A DNA stretch of 64,000 nt from Actinoplanes sandaracinus (GTDB lineage Bacteria > Actinomycetota > Actinomycetes > Mycobacteriales > Micromonosporaceae), in contig NZ_JASCTH010000001.1 of NCBI RefSeq assembly GCF_030009775.1, forward strand, positions 62,001 through 126,000, given 5' to 3'. The notes under the pieces are model-generated. The model did not search any database. It had not been told where the DNA came from and saw only the letters and a list, made by a program, of their open reading frames with translations. The position numbers and the translations under genes are program-made. This document shows, piece after piece, positions 26,401 through 33,776 of this stretch (position 1 is the stretch's first letter; every line of letters starts with the position of its first letter).

Positions 26401-28955
26401 ACGGTCACTTCCGGGCGGAACTGGCGACCGGCAGCGGTTTCACCGAGGTCACCCCGTCGGTCGCACACAAGTCCCCCGCCGACGCGAAAGCCGACATCGA
26501 CCAGGCGTTCGTGCGGATCGCCACCACCCTCCTGCAAGGCGGCCACGGTTCGACGGCCATCATCATCAACCAGTGGGAGGGCGGCGGCTGGCACGCGTGG
26601 AACGCCGTCAACCACCACGGCACCCTGCTCTTCCTCGATCCGCAGAGCGGCGAGTACTCCGACGCGACGAACTTCACCGGCGGCGGGCCGGGCCAGCACC
26701 GGACCCTCTACGGCCACGCCGGAACGCCCCACGGATCCAATGTCGTCACCGTCAACGCGCTCATGGTCGACGGCCAGGGCAATCCGATGGCGGTCCCGAA
26801 CACCCCGCCCGCGCCGCTGTTCAGCGGGCGGACCAACCCGCCCCCGCCGCCGCTGGCCTACCAGCGACAGCAGGCGATGCTCCAGCAGCAGGCGAACCAC
26901 CAGACGGCCGTAACCACCCAGCCGAGTCCGGCACCCCCGGTCACCCCGGCACCGCCGCCCGCACCGCCGATCAACCCGGCACCGCCGCCCGCACCGCCGA
27001 TCAACCCGGCACCGCCGCCCGGGCCACCGGTCAACACTCAGCCGTCGCCGGGACCGCACGTCAATCCTCAGCCTCCGGCTCCTGGGCCGCAGGTCACGCC
27101 ACTGCAGGCGCAGACGCCGGTGCCACCTGCTCCGCAGCCTCAGACCCCGTCGCCGTCGACGTCGCCGTCGCCGAGTGTTCAGCAGCCGTCGACGGCCGAG
27201 CCCACGATTCAGCAGTCGACCGCTGATAACGGGCTCTCGGAGGCCGAGCCCGGGAATGACAGCTCTGCCCGTACACCGGAATCGCAGACCTCGCGCCCGG
27301 CGGACCCGGCACCGTCGCGCCCCGCGCTGGATCTTCTGGCCGTGCTGGATCCCGAATCGATGAACGCCCCGCGCGATGGCGACCCGCTCGCGGCGCTGGA
27401 CCCGGCGAACGACGTCAGCCTCGCGGTGACGACTCAGACGCCCGCGCCTCAACCGGAAGCCTCCCCGGACACCGCGGAGATGCGGGACGCGGCGGAGCAG
27501 CGGGCTCGGGAGGACTACCGGTACGAGACCGCCCGCGCCCGGCAGGACTTCGACGACGCCCACCGGCAGCGCCTGGCGCGGGATCTGCGGCAGCAGGCCG
27601 ACGCCAGACGCGATCAGGTCGACCGCCTGAGCGAGGCTCTGCGGGCCGCCGACGCGCGCGGCGATGAGGCGGCAGCCGACCGGTATGCCGCGGATCGCCG
27701 CCAGGCGGAGAGCGAGGCGGAGCACCTCAAGGATCGTGCCGCCGCCGTCGAGCAGGGCGGTTCGACCGGCGACGTCGAGCTGACCGGCGACGACTGGGAG
27801 CGGGTCAACGAGAGCAGCAGCGAACTCGCGCCCGGCCCGGTGGAGACCGGTGACCGTTCCGCACTCACCGGAGACGACGGTCCCCGGCCGGTCGACACCA
27901 GCCGCCGCTACCACCAGCGCGGTGGCCTGCGGCCGCCGCTGCTGATCCACCAGACCGACCTGGAACGCGCCATGCCGCGTGACCCGGACGGAAACGTGAC
28001 CCGGCAGGCCGATCCACGTGACGGCCGCTGGTTCGGCCTGATGAACGACGGCGGCCCCGAGGCCGACCCGACCCGGTCGCTCAACTGCGGCGACACGGTG
28101 CTGTCCCTCTTCGACACGTACATGCACGGCCGCCCGAGGGTGTCCGCGCCGCGAACGTTCGACGGCTACAGCGACGGCGAGCCGACCCGCCCGACCGGCG
28201 CCGAACAGGGCGTCTCCGCGCGCATCGAGTCGACGACCGGCGGCCGGTTCGAGGGCCTCAGCGACGTGAGCGGGCTCGACCCGCAGGACGCGCGTGCCGA
28301 GATGCGGCTGGCGGAGAGCCGGATCCGCAACCATCTGCTCGGTCTGGGTCACGGTTCGTTCGCCTTCATCACGACGCAGGACCAGGCCGGGCGCACGCAC
28401 GCCTTCGCCGCGGTCAACCAGAACGGCACCGTCCTCTACCTGGACCCGCAGACCCGCGCTGTCAGCGCCAACGTGCCTATGCACACCCACTCGGGCACCG
28501 GCGCCCCGTCTGATGTGGTCCGGATGGACGCGCTCACCGTCGACGGCCAGGCCCGCCACCGCCCCCTGACCGCCGGTTACACCCCGCTGATCACCGCCGA
28601 CCCCGCCGGCGATCCGGATCCGGGGACTGGCTACCTGCCTGAGGGATACAGTTCGTCCCCAGCGCTAAAGCATGACCCTTATCACCCGGATACCGTCACC
28701 GTTCGGCACGACCGCCATATGGAACTGTATGGCCCGTCGATCCAAGACAGGGCAGCCGCGTTGGGGTACACGACCCGGATTCCCGCCCAGCGTGCGCCGT
28801 TCAATTCGCATGGGCAGGTTGTATTCTCGGACGGTAGAAGTTACATCACGCCGGATGTTGACGGTCATAATGTCTCGAGCGGCTGGAAAAAGTTCAACCG
28901 TAAAGGCCAGCGGATTGGAACCTACGATGCAGAACTCAACTACATCAAGGAGTGA
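23469..28955 (+). CDS. Giant polymorphic toxin with two Tox-PL (papain-like) domains and a C-terminal toxin tip
   Basis: The protein is 1828 residues. Residues ~1-270 are helical and look like an ESX-exported N-terminus (WDLPGWVYEGLEWVVGFDWP). A Ser/Thr/Pro linker spans ~330-745. The first Tox-PL domain (~881-1110) has Cys938 (VNCLDCS), His1042 (GWHAWN) and Asp1057 (LDPQ). A Pro-rich repeat and a charged coiled coil (~1330-1430) follow. The second Tox-PL domain (~1470-1700) has Cys1540 (LNCGDT), His1644 and Asp1659. The last ~105 residues form a separate tip (SHGQVVFSDGRSYITPDVDG, then GWKKFNRKGQRIGTYD), which resembles tips I recall from CdiA-type toxins. Base composition drops in AT-rich fashion over the tip. 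Tox-PL domains are predicted glutamine deamidases or proteases. Confidence 0.85.
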   Translation: MTILPSPIPHPLDFSPWDLPGWVYEGLEWVVGFDWPEGNEKATWDLADQWYDLVNAMAAPREDAAEAAGRFITAYGGGGTTIDAFIAAWKAVADSDEAPLNALLDFATEMGKVVEECGADIEAAKLEAWIELGIFVVELIGLSITVALTLGAASPAAAGIVAATRMAIQQIFKRLVAQLSRKAMKEALKDAGKRVASDVFTKKGLANLGKQALKEGRSEAREEFLTNLGIQSYQTAVGHTDGINLGDLGMSTLAGAAGGVSAHGASIGAGQKSGLLRGAAAEVFGELGGSAVTGDLPGFEELAKAGTSGAAGAAVGNTRQSFQDMGAGLDGDLSLNGLPSASSSSSNSTSSGTDVRSAFPGLSPGDGSSGGVATSNGGSSDGGSSGNGSSNGSSDGGSAGSGFSNGSSSTSSPVVTSSVSSSADSSSPVSSSPVSSSPVSSTFVSSPAADTSVTTVTPSPAGHVADTASAVTGQSTTPTPSETVQAPSTGTRPTDVTTPAPSGVTLSSVAPPVDAPAHTGANTGGPASSPVSTSVNPSPAGNTAAGSPVAFAPNTGTTGPVGTPSVTVPSVTAPAVGSPSVGSPSPNVSLAGSGPATMSAPGLTSPSTSGVSPTGPSPGVTSPQSLDTGGTRANGPAISTTASPAPTGPAPTSATSPAGTPATASPGRPEVTVPAQPNPVTPGGQTNPPASAPSQPGPTDQRPAPPHQARTDPGRPDQQPLAGTAPIPFTLPPRSPKDNGDELQYFDQYGKNKKLVLDRIRVTTLQDLSQQISDARFKEQRARRNVIKATLTLNFSDRDLFRREVADLQKQEHDASQYRAYLLADPSHYPPGQHALTDPQDFLRANKDVGALSDLPIWSNDQSALTGGGNPPNSRTRRKYQQWGGLREPLRVHQADLERAVPRDQNLVPVRTPDPRAPWLGLMNDGGSAADPTRGVNCLDCSLSFYETYLHGRPTVAAPRTVDTYGVGEIDQHVGEFDGHFRAELATGSGFTEVTPSVAHKSPADAKADIDQAFVRIATTLLQGGHGSTAIIINQWEGGGWHAWNAVNHHGTLLFLDPQSGEYSDATNFTGGGPGQHRTLYGHAGTPHGSNVVTVNALMVDGQGNPMAVPNTPPAPLFSGRTNPPPPPLAYQRQQAMLQQQANHQTAVTTQPSPAPPVTPAPPPAPPINPAPPPAPPINPAPPPGPPVNTQPSPGPHVNPQPPAPGPQVTPLQAQTPVPPAPQPQTPSPSTSPSPSVQQPSTAEPTIQQSTADNGLSEAEPGNDSSARTPESQTSRPADPAPSRPALDLLAVLDPESMNAPRDGDPLAALDPANDVSLAVTTQTPAPQPEASPDTAEMRDAAEQRAREDYRYETARARQDFDDAHRQRLARDLRQQADARRDQVDRLSEALRAADARGDEAAADRYAADRRQAESEAEHLKDRAAAVEQGGSTGDVELTGDDWERVNESSSELAPGPVETGDRSALTGDDGPRPVDTSRRYHQRGGLRPPLLIHQTDLERAMPRDPDGNVTRQADPRDGRWFGLMNDGGPEADPTRSLNCGDTVLSLFDTYMHGRPRVSAPRTFDGYSDGEPTRPTGAEQGVSARIESTTGGRFEGLSDVSGLDPQDARAEMRLAESRIRNHLLGLGHGSFAFITTQDQAGRTHAFAAVNQNGTVLYLDPQTRAVSANVPMHTHSGTGAPSDVVRMDALTVDGQARHRPLTAGYTPLITADPAGDPDPGTGYLPEGYSSSPALKHDPYHPDTVTVRHDRHMELYGPSIQDRAAALGYTTRIPAQRAPFNSHGQVVFSDGRSYITPDVDGHNVSSGWKKFNRKGQRIGTYDAELNYIKE
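24726..24792 (+). repeat. Serine-encoding TCGTCG repeat tract in the toxin linker
   Basis: Several near-identical 15-base units (TCGTCGTCGCCCGTG) encode repeated SSSPV in the disordered linker of the giant toxin. Such tracts are prone to slippage and can change linker length without breaking the frame, because the unit is a multiple of three. Confidence 0.8.
26941..27030 (+). repeat. Three 30-bp proline-repeat units in the toxin
   Basis: Units start at 26941, 26971 and 27001, each encoding a variant of INPAPPPAPP. They form the Pro-rich hinge between the first Tox-PL domain and the coiled coil. Copies differ by a few bases; the middle one is flanked by variants. Confidence 0.85.
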
Positions 28956-29439
28956 CGGGTTCGCTATTCAGGTCGTCCCAGTCGGATCGTCGGCTGAGCC
29001 TCACGCTGTCGCCCGCGAAGCCATTGGCTCGATTACCATCGGCCCCTTCAGCGAGTCCTTTCCCATTAGCCTGAATTTCTGGGCTGTCGAGGATTACGTT
29101 GCAAGCTGGAAGCACGCGCTCGCGGCCCTCGAAGAGTCAGCGGACTCCACGGTGTGCCTGGTGGCTTCAATGGTGGATCCACAGGATGGAAATTTCGTCA
29201 ACTGCTGGCCAGTTTATCGTAGCGGCGATATCGTCCGCGTGCAGAATTCCATCATTTTCTTCGAGGACCTGACTGAGACATTCGACCCAGGTACGCCATG
29301 GCTCTCCGTCGCCGCGCATAGCGTCATAGACGAAGACGGGAATAGAATCTCTGAGTGGAGCACCACCATGTCAGAAATTCGACGTTTTCGAGACCATGGC
29401 GCGTACTTCGCCGATGCGAGCGGCACTTATTCAGGTTAG
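28927..29439 (+). CDS. Putative immunity protein for the C-terminal toxin tip
   Basis: The 170-residue protein starts at ATG 28927, inside the last ten codons of the toxin gene, giving a 29-base overlap typical of toxin-immunity pairs. It has no signal peptide or transmembrane helix. It is acidic and rich in Trp, Phe and Ser (PISLNFWAVEDYVASWKHAL, VNCWPVYRSGDIV). The sequence is plainly less GC-rich than the surrounding genes, like the toxin tip before it, so tip and immunity gene probably moved as one cassette. I do not recognise the family with certainty; the role rests on position, size and composition. Confidence 0.65.
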   Translation: MQNSTTSRSDGFAIQVVPVGSSAEPHAVAREAIGSITIGPFSESFPISLNFWAVEDYVASWKHALAALEESADSTVCLVASMVDPQDGNFVNCWPVYRSGDIVRVQNSIIFFEDLTETFDPGTPWLSVAAHSVIDEDGNRISEWSTTMSEIRRFRDHGAYFADASGTYSG

Positions 29440-29540
29440 TGCCGGACGGCCGTGAGGTGGGCGAGCCGATGACGCCTGCGGGACAGCGCCTCGAGTGGCT
29501 CGGTTACGAGGATTGCACGGCCCTGGCAGCTCATGCTTGA
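29439..29540 (+). pseudogene. Possible 3' remnant of an older cassette gene
   Basis: The reading frame from GTG 29439, overlapping the TAG of the immunity gene, encodes 33 residues (VPDGREVGEPMTPAGQRLEW and GYEDCTALAAHA). It has high GC and protein-like composition, unlike the AT-richer cassette just before it. It looks like the surviving C-terminus of a gene that a cassette insertion replaced. It could also be a tiny real gene or chance. Confidence 0.3.
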
Positions 29541-29619
29541 GGCTCCGGACGTGCCGGCGTGAATGGGCCCCGCTGCAGGGCTCAGCGGGGGCACAGCGAG
29601 CAGGGGTGACGATGCGGGT

Positions 29620-30501
29620 ATGACGTCGTTGACGGAACGTCCCGCGGCTCTGCTCGTCGCGGTGTCGCGGCCCTGGTTCTGGCCGGTCTCGTGGGTGCCG
29701 GCCTATCTGGGAACCGTTCTCGCCGGGCACGCCTGGCTGCCGGACCGCGTCGACGCCGGGCGGGCCCTGGTGGCTCTGCTCGTGCTCGGGCCGCTCGTGT
29801 GGGGGGCGGTGCTCGCGCAGAACGACCTGCATGACCTGCGCAGTGACCGGGCCAACCCGCGTAAGGCGACAGCTCCGCTGGTGACGGGGGCGGTGTCGGC
29901 CGGGCGGCTGCGCCGGTGGTACTGGGCTCTGGCGGGCGCCGCGGTGGGGGCCGCGTTCTTCGTGGGGCCGCTCTTCGTGCCGGGTGTGGCCGGCGTGCTT
30001 CTCCTGGGCTGGGCCTACAGCGTGCCGCCGCTGCGGTTGAAGACCCGGCCGGGCTGGGACGTCGCGGTCAACGCGCTCGTGGTGGGGCTGGTGTCGCCGG
30101 CGGCGGGGTGGGCGATCACCCGGAGTCCGTGGGACTTCCCGTGGCAGGTGGGGGTGATCGGGGTGCTGTTCGCGGCGGCGCTGTACGTGCCGACGACGGT
30201 CACGGATCTGGCGGCGGACACGGGTGCGGGCGACACCACGTTCGCGGTGCGGTTCGGGGCGCGGTTCGCGTACCGGCTCGGGCTTGTGCTCTGGGGTTCG
30301 GCGTTGGCGGTGTCGCTGCTCTTCGCCGTGCTGGACGTGGTGATTCCGCGGTCGACGCTGGGGCCGCAACTGGTGATGGCGCCGGTGTTGTTCGCCGCGT
30401 ACGCGGCGCTCACCCGGCGGCCGACGATCCCGCGGATGGCGGTCGTCTCGGTTCTGTTCGGGATTCCGACGGCCGGCTTCGCGGCCGCCTACATCGGATA
30501 G
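29620..30501 (+). CDS. UbiA-family prenyltransferase
   Basis: The 293-residue membrane protein has about eight hydrophobic helices. The first UbiA aspartate motif is NDLHDLRSD (~68-76) and the second is DLAADTGAGD (~196-205). These bind the magnesium-diphosphate of the prenyl donor. The acceptor is not evident. The next gene is a GT1-type glycosyltransferase 14 bases downstream, so the pair may make a glycosylated isoprenoid or lipid; this is inference. The chosen ATG 29620 has no strong ribosome site. Confidence 0.83.
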   Translation: MTSLTERPAALLVAVSRPWFWPVSWVPAYLGTVLAGHAWLPDRVDAGRALVALLVLGPLVWGAVLAQNDLHDLRSDRANPRKATAPLVTGAVSAGRLRRWYWALAGAAVGAAFFVGPLFVPGVAGVLLLGWAYSVPPLRLKTRPGWDVAVNALVVGLVSPAAGWAITRSPWDFPWQVGVIGVLFAAALYVPTTVTDLAADTGAGDTTFAVRFGARFAYRLGLVLWGSALAVSLLFAVLDVVIPRSTLGPQLVMAPVLFAAYAALTRRPTIPRMAVVSVLFGIPTAGFAAAYIG

Positions 30502-30515
30502 CGGGGGTACGGACG

Positions 30516-31763
30516 ATGCGAGTTCTGATCATCGCGGTCGGCAGCCGGGGCGACGTCGCGCCGTACACCGGTCTGGGTGTGCGGTTGCAGCGGGAGGGGC
30601 ATCGGGTCACGCTCGCCACCCATGCCCTCTTCGAGGAGTCGGTCGTCAGCCGCGGCCTCGGATTTCACGGTCTGCCGCTCGACACGCGGGAGGAGATGGC
30701 CTCCCGGCTCGCGGCGGGCGGCGCCGGGGGCGGCGATGGGCTGCGGGTGACGCTGGCGGTCAACCGGATCGTGGCCGAGCACGCGCGCGCCTTGGGTGAG
30801 GCGATCGTCGCGGCGGCACGGCAGGCCGATGTGCTGCTGCTGACTCCGGCCGGCTGGATCGGCGGGCATGTGGCGGAAGGGCTGGGGCTGCCGAGCATGG
30901 GCGTCTACCTGCAGCCGATGACCCCGACCCGGGAGTTTGCGCCGGCCACGGTGACCACCCGGTCGCTGGGCGGCTGGGCCAACCGCTGGACTGCCTCGGC
31001 GCTGCTGGCCGCGGGCCAGCGGCCGTTCCGTGCGGCCGTCGGTGAGCTGCGGCACGGCCTCGGTCTGCCGCCGGTGAAGCCGGGCGCGTGGCTGGCGGGG
31101 CTGCGGGCGACGCGATGGCCGATCTGTTACGGCTACAGCCCGGCGGTGGTGCCGCAGCCCGCGGACTGGCCGGAGTGGAATCACACCGTCGGATACTGGT
31201 GGCCGGCGACCGACCAGGATTTCCGGCCCGCGCCGGAGCTGGCCGACTTCATCGCGGCCGGGCCCCCGCCGGTCTATATCGGTTTCGGCAGCATGCCGGC
31301 CGCCGACCGGGAGGCGCTCTCCGCGCTGATCGTCGCGGCGGTGCGGCGCAGCGGCTTGCGGGCGGTGGTGAGCAGCGGCTGGGCCGGACTGGCTCCGGCC
31401 GGGGACGACGTGCTGACGGTGTCGGAGGTGCCGCACGACTGGCTGTTCCCGCGGATGGCCGCGGTCGTGCACCACGCCGGCGCCGGAACCACCGGGGCGG
31501 GGCTGCGGGCCGGGGTGCCGGCGGTTCCGGTGCCGTTCATGGTGGACCAGCCGTTCTGGGCCGGGCGGCTCGAACGGCTCGGTGTCACGCCGGGAGCGAT
31601 CCCGTTCCGGTCGCTCAGCGGCGACCGGCTGGCCGCCGCGCTCACCGAGGCCACCGGTGATCCGCGTTATCGGGAACGGGCCACGGCCGTCGCCGGGCGG
31701 CTCGCCACGGAGGACGGCGCCGCCGGTGTGCTGACCGTGCTGGAGAAGATCGCCCGAGGCTGA
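30516..31763 (+). CDS. GT1-family (MGT/sterol-glucosyltransferase-like) glycosyltransferase
   Basis: The protein is 415 residues. Its N-terminus (VLIIAVGSRGDVAPYTGLG) has the GSxGDVxP motif of GT28/GT1 sterol and antibiotic glycosyltransferases. The donor-binding half has YIGFGSMPA near residue 250 and the HHAGAGTTGAGLRAGVP motif (~325), where His and the GTT contact a UDP-sugar. It likely glycosylates a lipid or terpenoid at the membrane, possibly the product of the preceding UbiA enzyme. Confidence 0.85.
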   Translation: MRVLIIAVGSRGDVAPYTGLGVRLQREGHRVTLATHALFEESVVSRGLGFHGLPLDTREEMASRLAAGGAGGGDGLRVTLAVNRIVAEHARALGEAIVAAARQADVLLLTPAGWIGGHVAEGLGLPSMGVYLQPMTPTREFAPATVTTRSLGGWANRWTASALLAAGQRPFRAAVGELRHGLGLPPVKPGAWLAGLRATRWPICYGYSPAVVPQPADWPEWNHTVGYWWPATDQDFRPAPELADFIAAGPPPVYIGFGSMPAADREALSALIVAAVRRSGLRAVVSSGWAGLAPAGDDVLTVSEVPHDWLFPRMAAVVHHAGAGTTGAGLRAGVPAVPVPFMVDQPFWAGRLERLGVTPGAIPFRSLSGDRLAAALTEATGDPRYRERATAVAGRLATEDGAAGVLTVLEKIARG

Positions 31764-31796
31764 GCGACCGCAGGAGCGAACCGGCACGCGCGGGCC

Positions 31797-31900
31797 GCAC
31801 GGTGAGGCGGCGGGAACGGACCACACGGCGAGGCGGCACGAGCGGGCCGAACGGCGAGGCCGCACGGGCGCACCGCACCGCCGAGGCGGCACGGCCAGGC
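31797..31900 (+). repeat. Four imperfect ~26-bp tandem repeats in an intergenic gap
   Basis: The shared core GAGGCGGCAC or a close variant begins at 31804, 31830, 31856 and 31883, giving a period of 26 or 27 bases. The repeats fill most of the 167-base gap (31764-31930) between the convergent glycosyltransferase and IclR genes. No gene or clear terminator is seen there. Confidence 0.75.
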
Positions 31901-31930
31901 ACGAGCGGTTTCGCGGCGGCTGTCCGGGCG

Positions 31931-32713
31931 TCAGGGGGCCGGGCGGCGCGACGCTATCCGCAGGTCGGCCTCGATGGCCGCCGTGGCGGCGAGCAGTGGC
32001 GGCAGGAGCCGGTCGCGGATGTCGTCGACGGTGGCCCGGGCGGCGTGCACCGAGACGTTGACGGCGCCGATGACCTCGCCCGCCCGGTTGCGGATGGGGG
32101 CGGCGATCGCCCGCAGCCCTTCCTCCAGTTCCTGGTCGACGACGGCGAAACCCTGCAGACGGACCTGGCCGAGTTCGGCGCGGAGCGCGGCGGGGGTGCG
32201 GAGGGTCCGCTCGGTGAGCGGTTCGAGCCTCACCCGGGCGAGGTATGCCTCGAGGTCGGCCTCGGGGAGGCCGGCGAGCATCACCCGGCCCATGGACGTG
32301 GCGTACGCCGGGAATCGGGTGCCCACGTTGATCGCGACCCGCATGATCCTACTTGTCGGGACACGGGCGACATAGACGATGTCGTCACCGTCGAGAACCG
32401 ACATGGACGAGGACTCCCGCACCTCGGCCACGAGACGCTCCAGGTGTGCTTCGGCGACCTCGGGCAGCGAGAGGCTCGACAGGTACGAGTAGCCGAGTTC
32501 CAGCACTCGCGGGGCCAGCGAGAACAGCCGGCCGTCGGTGTGCACGTACCCGAGATCGGTGAGGGTGAGAAGGAATCGCCGGGCGGCCGCCCGGGGCAGG
32601 CCACAGGCGCGGGCCACGTCACTGAGCGTGAGTTGGGGATGCCGGGCATCGAAGGCGCGGATGACCGCGAGCCCCCGCTCCAGAGATTGAACGTAGTACG
32701 GTTCGCGCGGCAT
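31931..32713 (-). CDS. IclR-family transcriptional regulator (PcaR/PcaU-like)
   Basis: The 260-residue protein has the IclR winged helix at the N-terminus (SLERGLAVIRAFDA, TLSDVARACGLPRAAARRFL) and the effector domain with SRIMRVAINVGTRFPAYATS, split by a turn, and PIRNRAGEVIGAVNVS. PcaR-type members often sense aromatic acids. I prefer ATG 32713 because a -10-like TAGGAT (32753-32758) lies so close to GTG 32752 that the longer start would precede the message. It is divergent from the ABC importer and most likely controls it. Confidence 0.85.
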   Translation of the reverse strand: MPREPYYVQSLERGLAVIRAFDARHPQLTLSDVARACGLPRAAARRFLLTLTDLGYVHTDGRLFSLAPRVLELGYSYLSSLSLPEVAEAHLERLVAEVRESSSMSVLDGDDIVYVARVPTSRIMRVAINVGTRFPAYATSMGRVMLAGLPEADLEAYLARVRLEPLTERTLRTPAALRAELGQVRLQGFAVVDQELEEGLRAIAAPIRNRAGEVIGAVNVSVHAARATVDDIRDRLLPPLLAATAAIEADLRIASRRPAP

Positions 32714-32752
32714 CAGATGATCGACACGGATCGTTGACGTGACACGGGGCAC

Positions 32753-32781
32753 ATCCTAGCGTTCTTGATGAGAACTCACGT
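32753..32781 (-). promoter_or_regulatory. IclR gene promoter with embedded palindromic operator
   Basis: A perfect inverted repeat GTTCT-TGATG-AGAAC occupies 32761-32775. On the minus strand it fits inside a 17-base spacer between a -10-like TAGGAT (32753-32758) and a weak -35-like ACGTGA (32776-32781). The layout suits autorepression by the IclR protein and control of the divergent importer. The palindrome is directly seen; the promoter is inferred. Confidence 0.6.
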
Positions 32782-32813
32782 TCGCCATGCGCACACTTTT
32801 CGAAGGAGTAAAT

Positions 32814-33776
32814 ATGCGGCGTCTCCTCGCCGGCCTGACCGCAGCCGTGCTCGCCGGCTCCCTGGCGGCATGCGGCAGCTCCGCCGACTCGGGCGGCGAA
32901 TCGGCCGACGGCGGTGTCGACAAGGTCAAGGTCGGCGTCATCCCGATCGTCGACGTGGCCCCGATCTACCTCGGCCAGCAGAAGGGATTCTTCTCCCGCC
33001 GCAACATCGAGCTCACTCTCGAAGCCGGTCAGGGCGGTGCCGCGATCGTCCCGGGCGTGGTGCAGAACCAGACCCAGTTCGGCTTCAGCAACGTCACCTC
33101 GCTGATGATCGCCCAGACCAAGAACGTGCCGATCAAGGTGGTGGCGGCGGGCGTCGCCTCGACCGGTGAGGCCGGCAAGGACTTCGGCGCGGTCGTCGTG
33201 AAGGCGGACAGCCCGGTCAAGACCGCCAAGGACCTGGTCGGCAAGAAGGTCTCGGTGAACACGCTGAAGAACATCGGCGACACCGTCACCCGTGAGTCGG
33301 TGCGCAAGGACGGCGGCGACCCGGCGGCGCTGAACTTCGTCGAGATGCCGTTCCCGAACATGCCGGCCGCGCTCGCCGACGGCCAGGTCGACGCCGCCTG
33401 GGTGGTCGAGCCGCAGCTCTCCACGATCAAGGCCGCCGGTGGCCGGGAGGTCGCCTCGACCTATGTGGACGCCGCGCCGAACCTCACGGTGGCCGCCTAC
33501 TTCACCTCGCAGAAGCTGATCGCCGACGACCCCGGCCTGGTCAAGCGGTTCACCGAGGCGGTGAACGAGTCGCTGGCCTACGCCGACTCCCACCCGGACG
33601 AGGTGCGCGCGATCCTGAGCTCCTACACCAAGATCGACGAGAAGCTGCGCGCGTCGCTGGTCCTGCCGAAGTGGCCGACCCAGATCAACGAGACCTCCGT
33701 GCGGACCCTGGCCGAGCTGGGCGCCAAGGACGGCATCTTCACCGGAACCCCGGACCTGGAGAAGCTCCTCCCGTGA
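32814..33776 (+). CDS. ABC importer substrate-binding lipoprotein (SsuA/NMT1 type)
   Basis: The 320-residue protein has a lipobox GSLAAC (Cys20). The NMT1/SsuA fold is visible in VKVGVIPIVDVAPIYLGQQK, followed by GGAAIVPGVVQNQTQFGFSN and DGQVDAAWVVEPQ. Family members bind sulfonates, nitrate, bicarbonate, thiamin precursors or small aromatics, so the ligand is not fixed. ATG 32814 follows AAGGAG (32803-32808) by five bases. The stop overlaps the permease GTG. Confidence 0.88.
   Translation: MRRLLAGLTAAVLAGSLAACGSSADSGGESADGGVDKVKVGVIPIVDVAPIYLGQQKGFFSRRNIELTLEAGQGGAAIVPGVVQNQTQFGFSNVTSLMIAQTKNVPIKVVAAGVASTGEAGKDFGAVVVKADSPVKTAKDLVGKKVSVNTLKNIGDTVTRESVRKDGGDPAALNFVEMPFPNMPAALADGQVDAAWVVEPQLSTIKAAGGREVASTYVDAAPNLTVAAYFTSQKLIADDPGLVKRFTEAVNESLAYADSHPDEVRAILSSYTKIDEKLRASLVLPKWPTQINETSVRTLAELGAKDGIFTGTPDLEKLLP

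Noticed and set aside
26292..28559. 755-codon minus-strand frame opposite the toxin
   Set aside because: Composition is Arg/Gly/Val-rich and no motif is seen; the two Tox-PL domains on the plus strand explain the region.
29355..29540. 61-codon gene starting at ATG 29355
   Set aside because: The first 28 codons overlap the immunity gene in another frame and look random; only the last 33 codons look protein-like, so I kept that part as a possible remnant.
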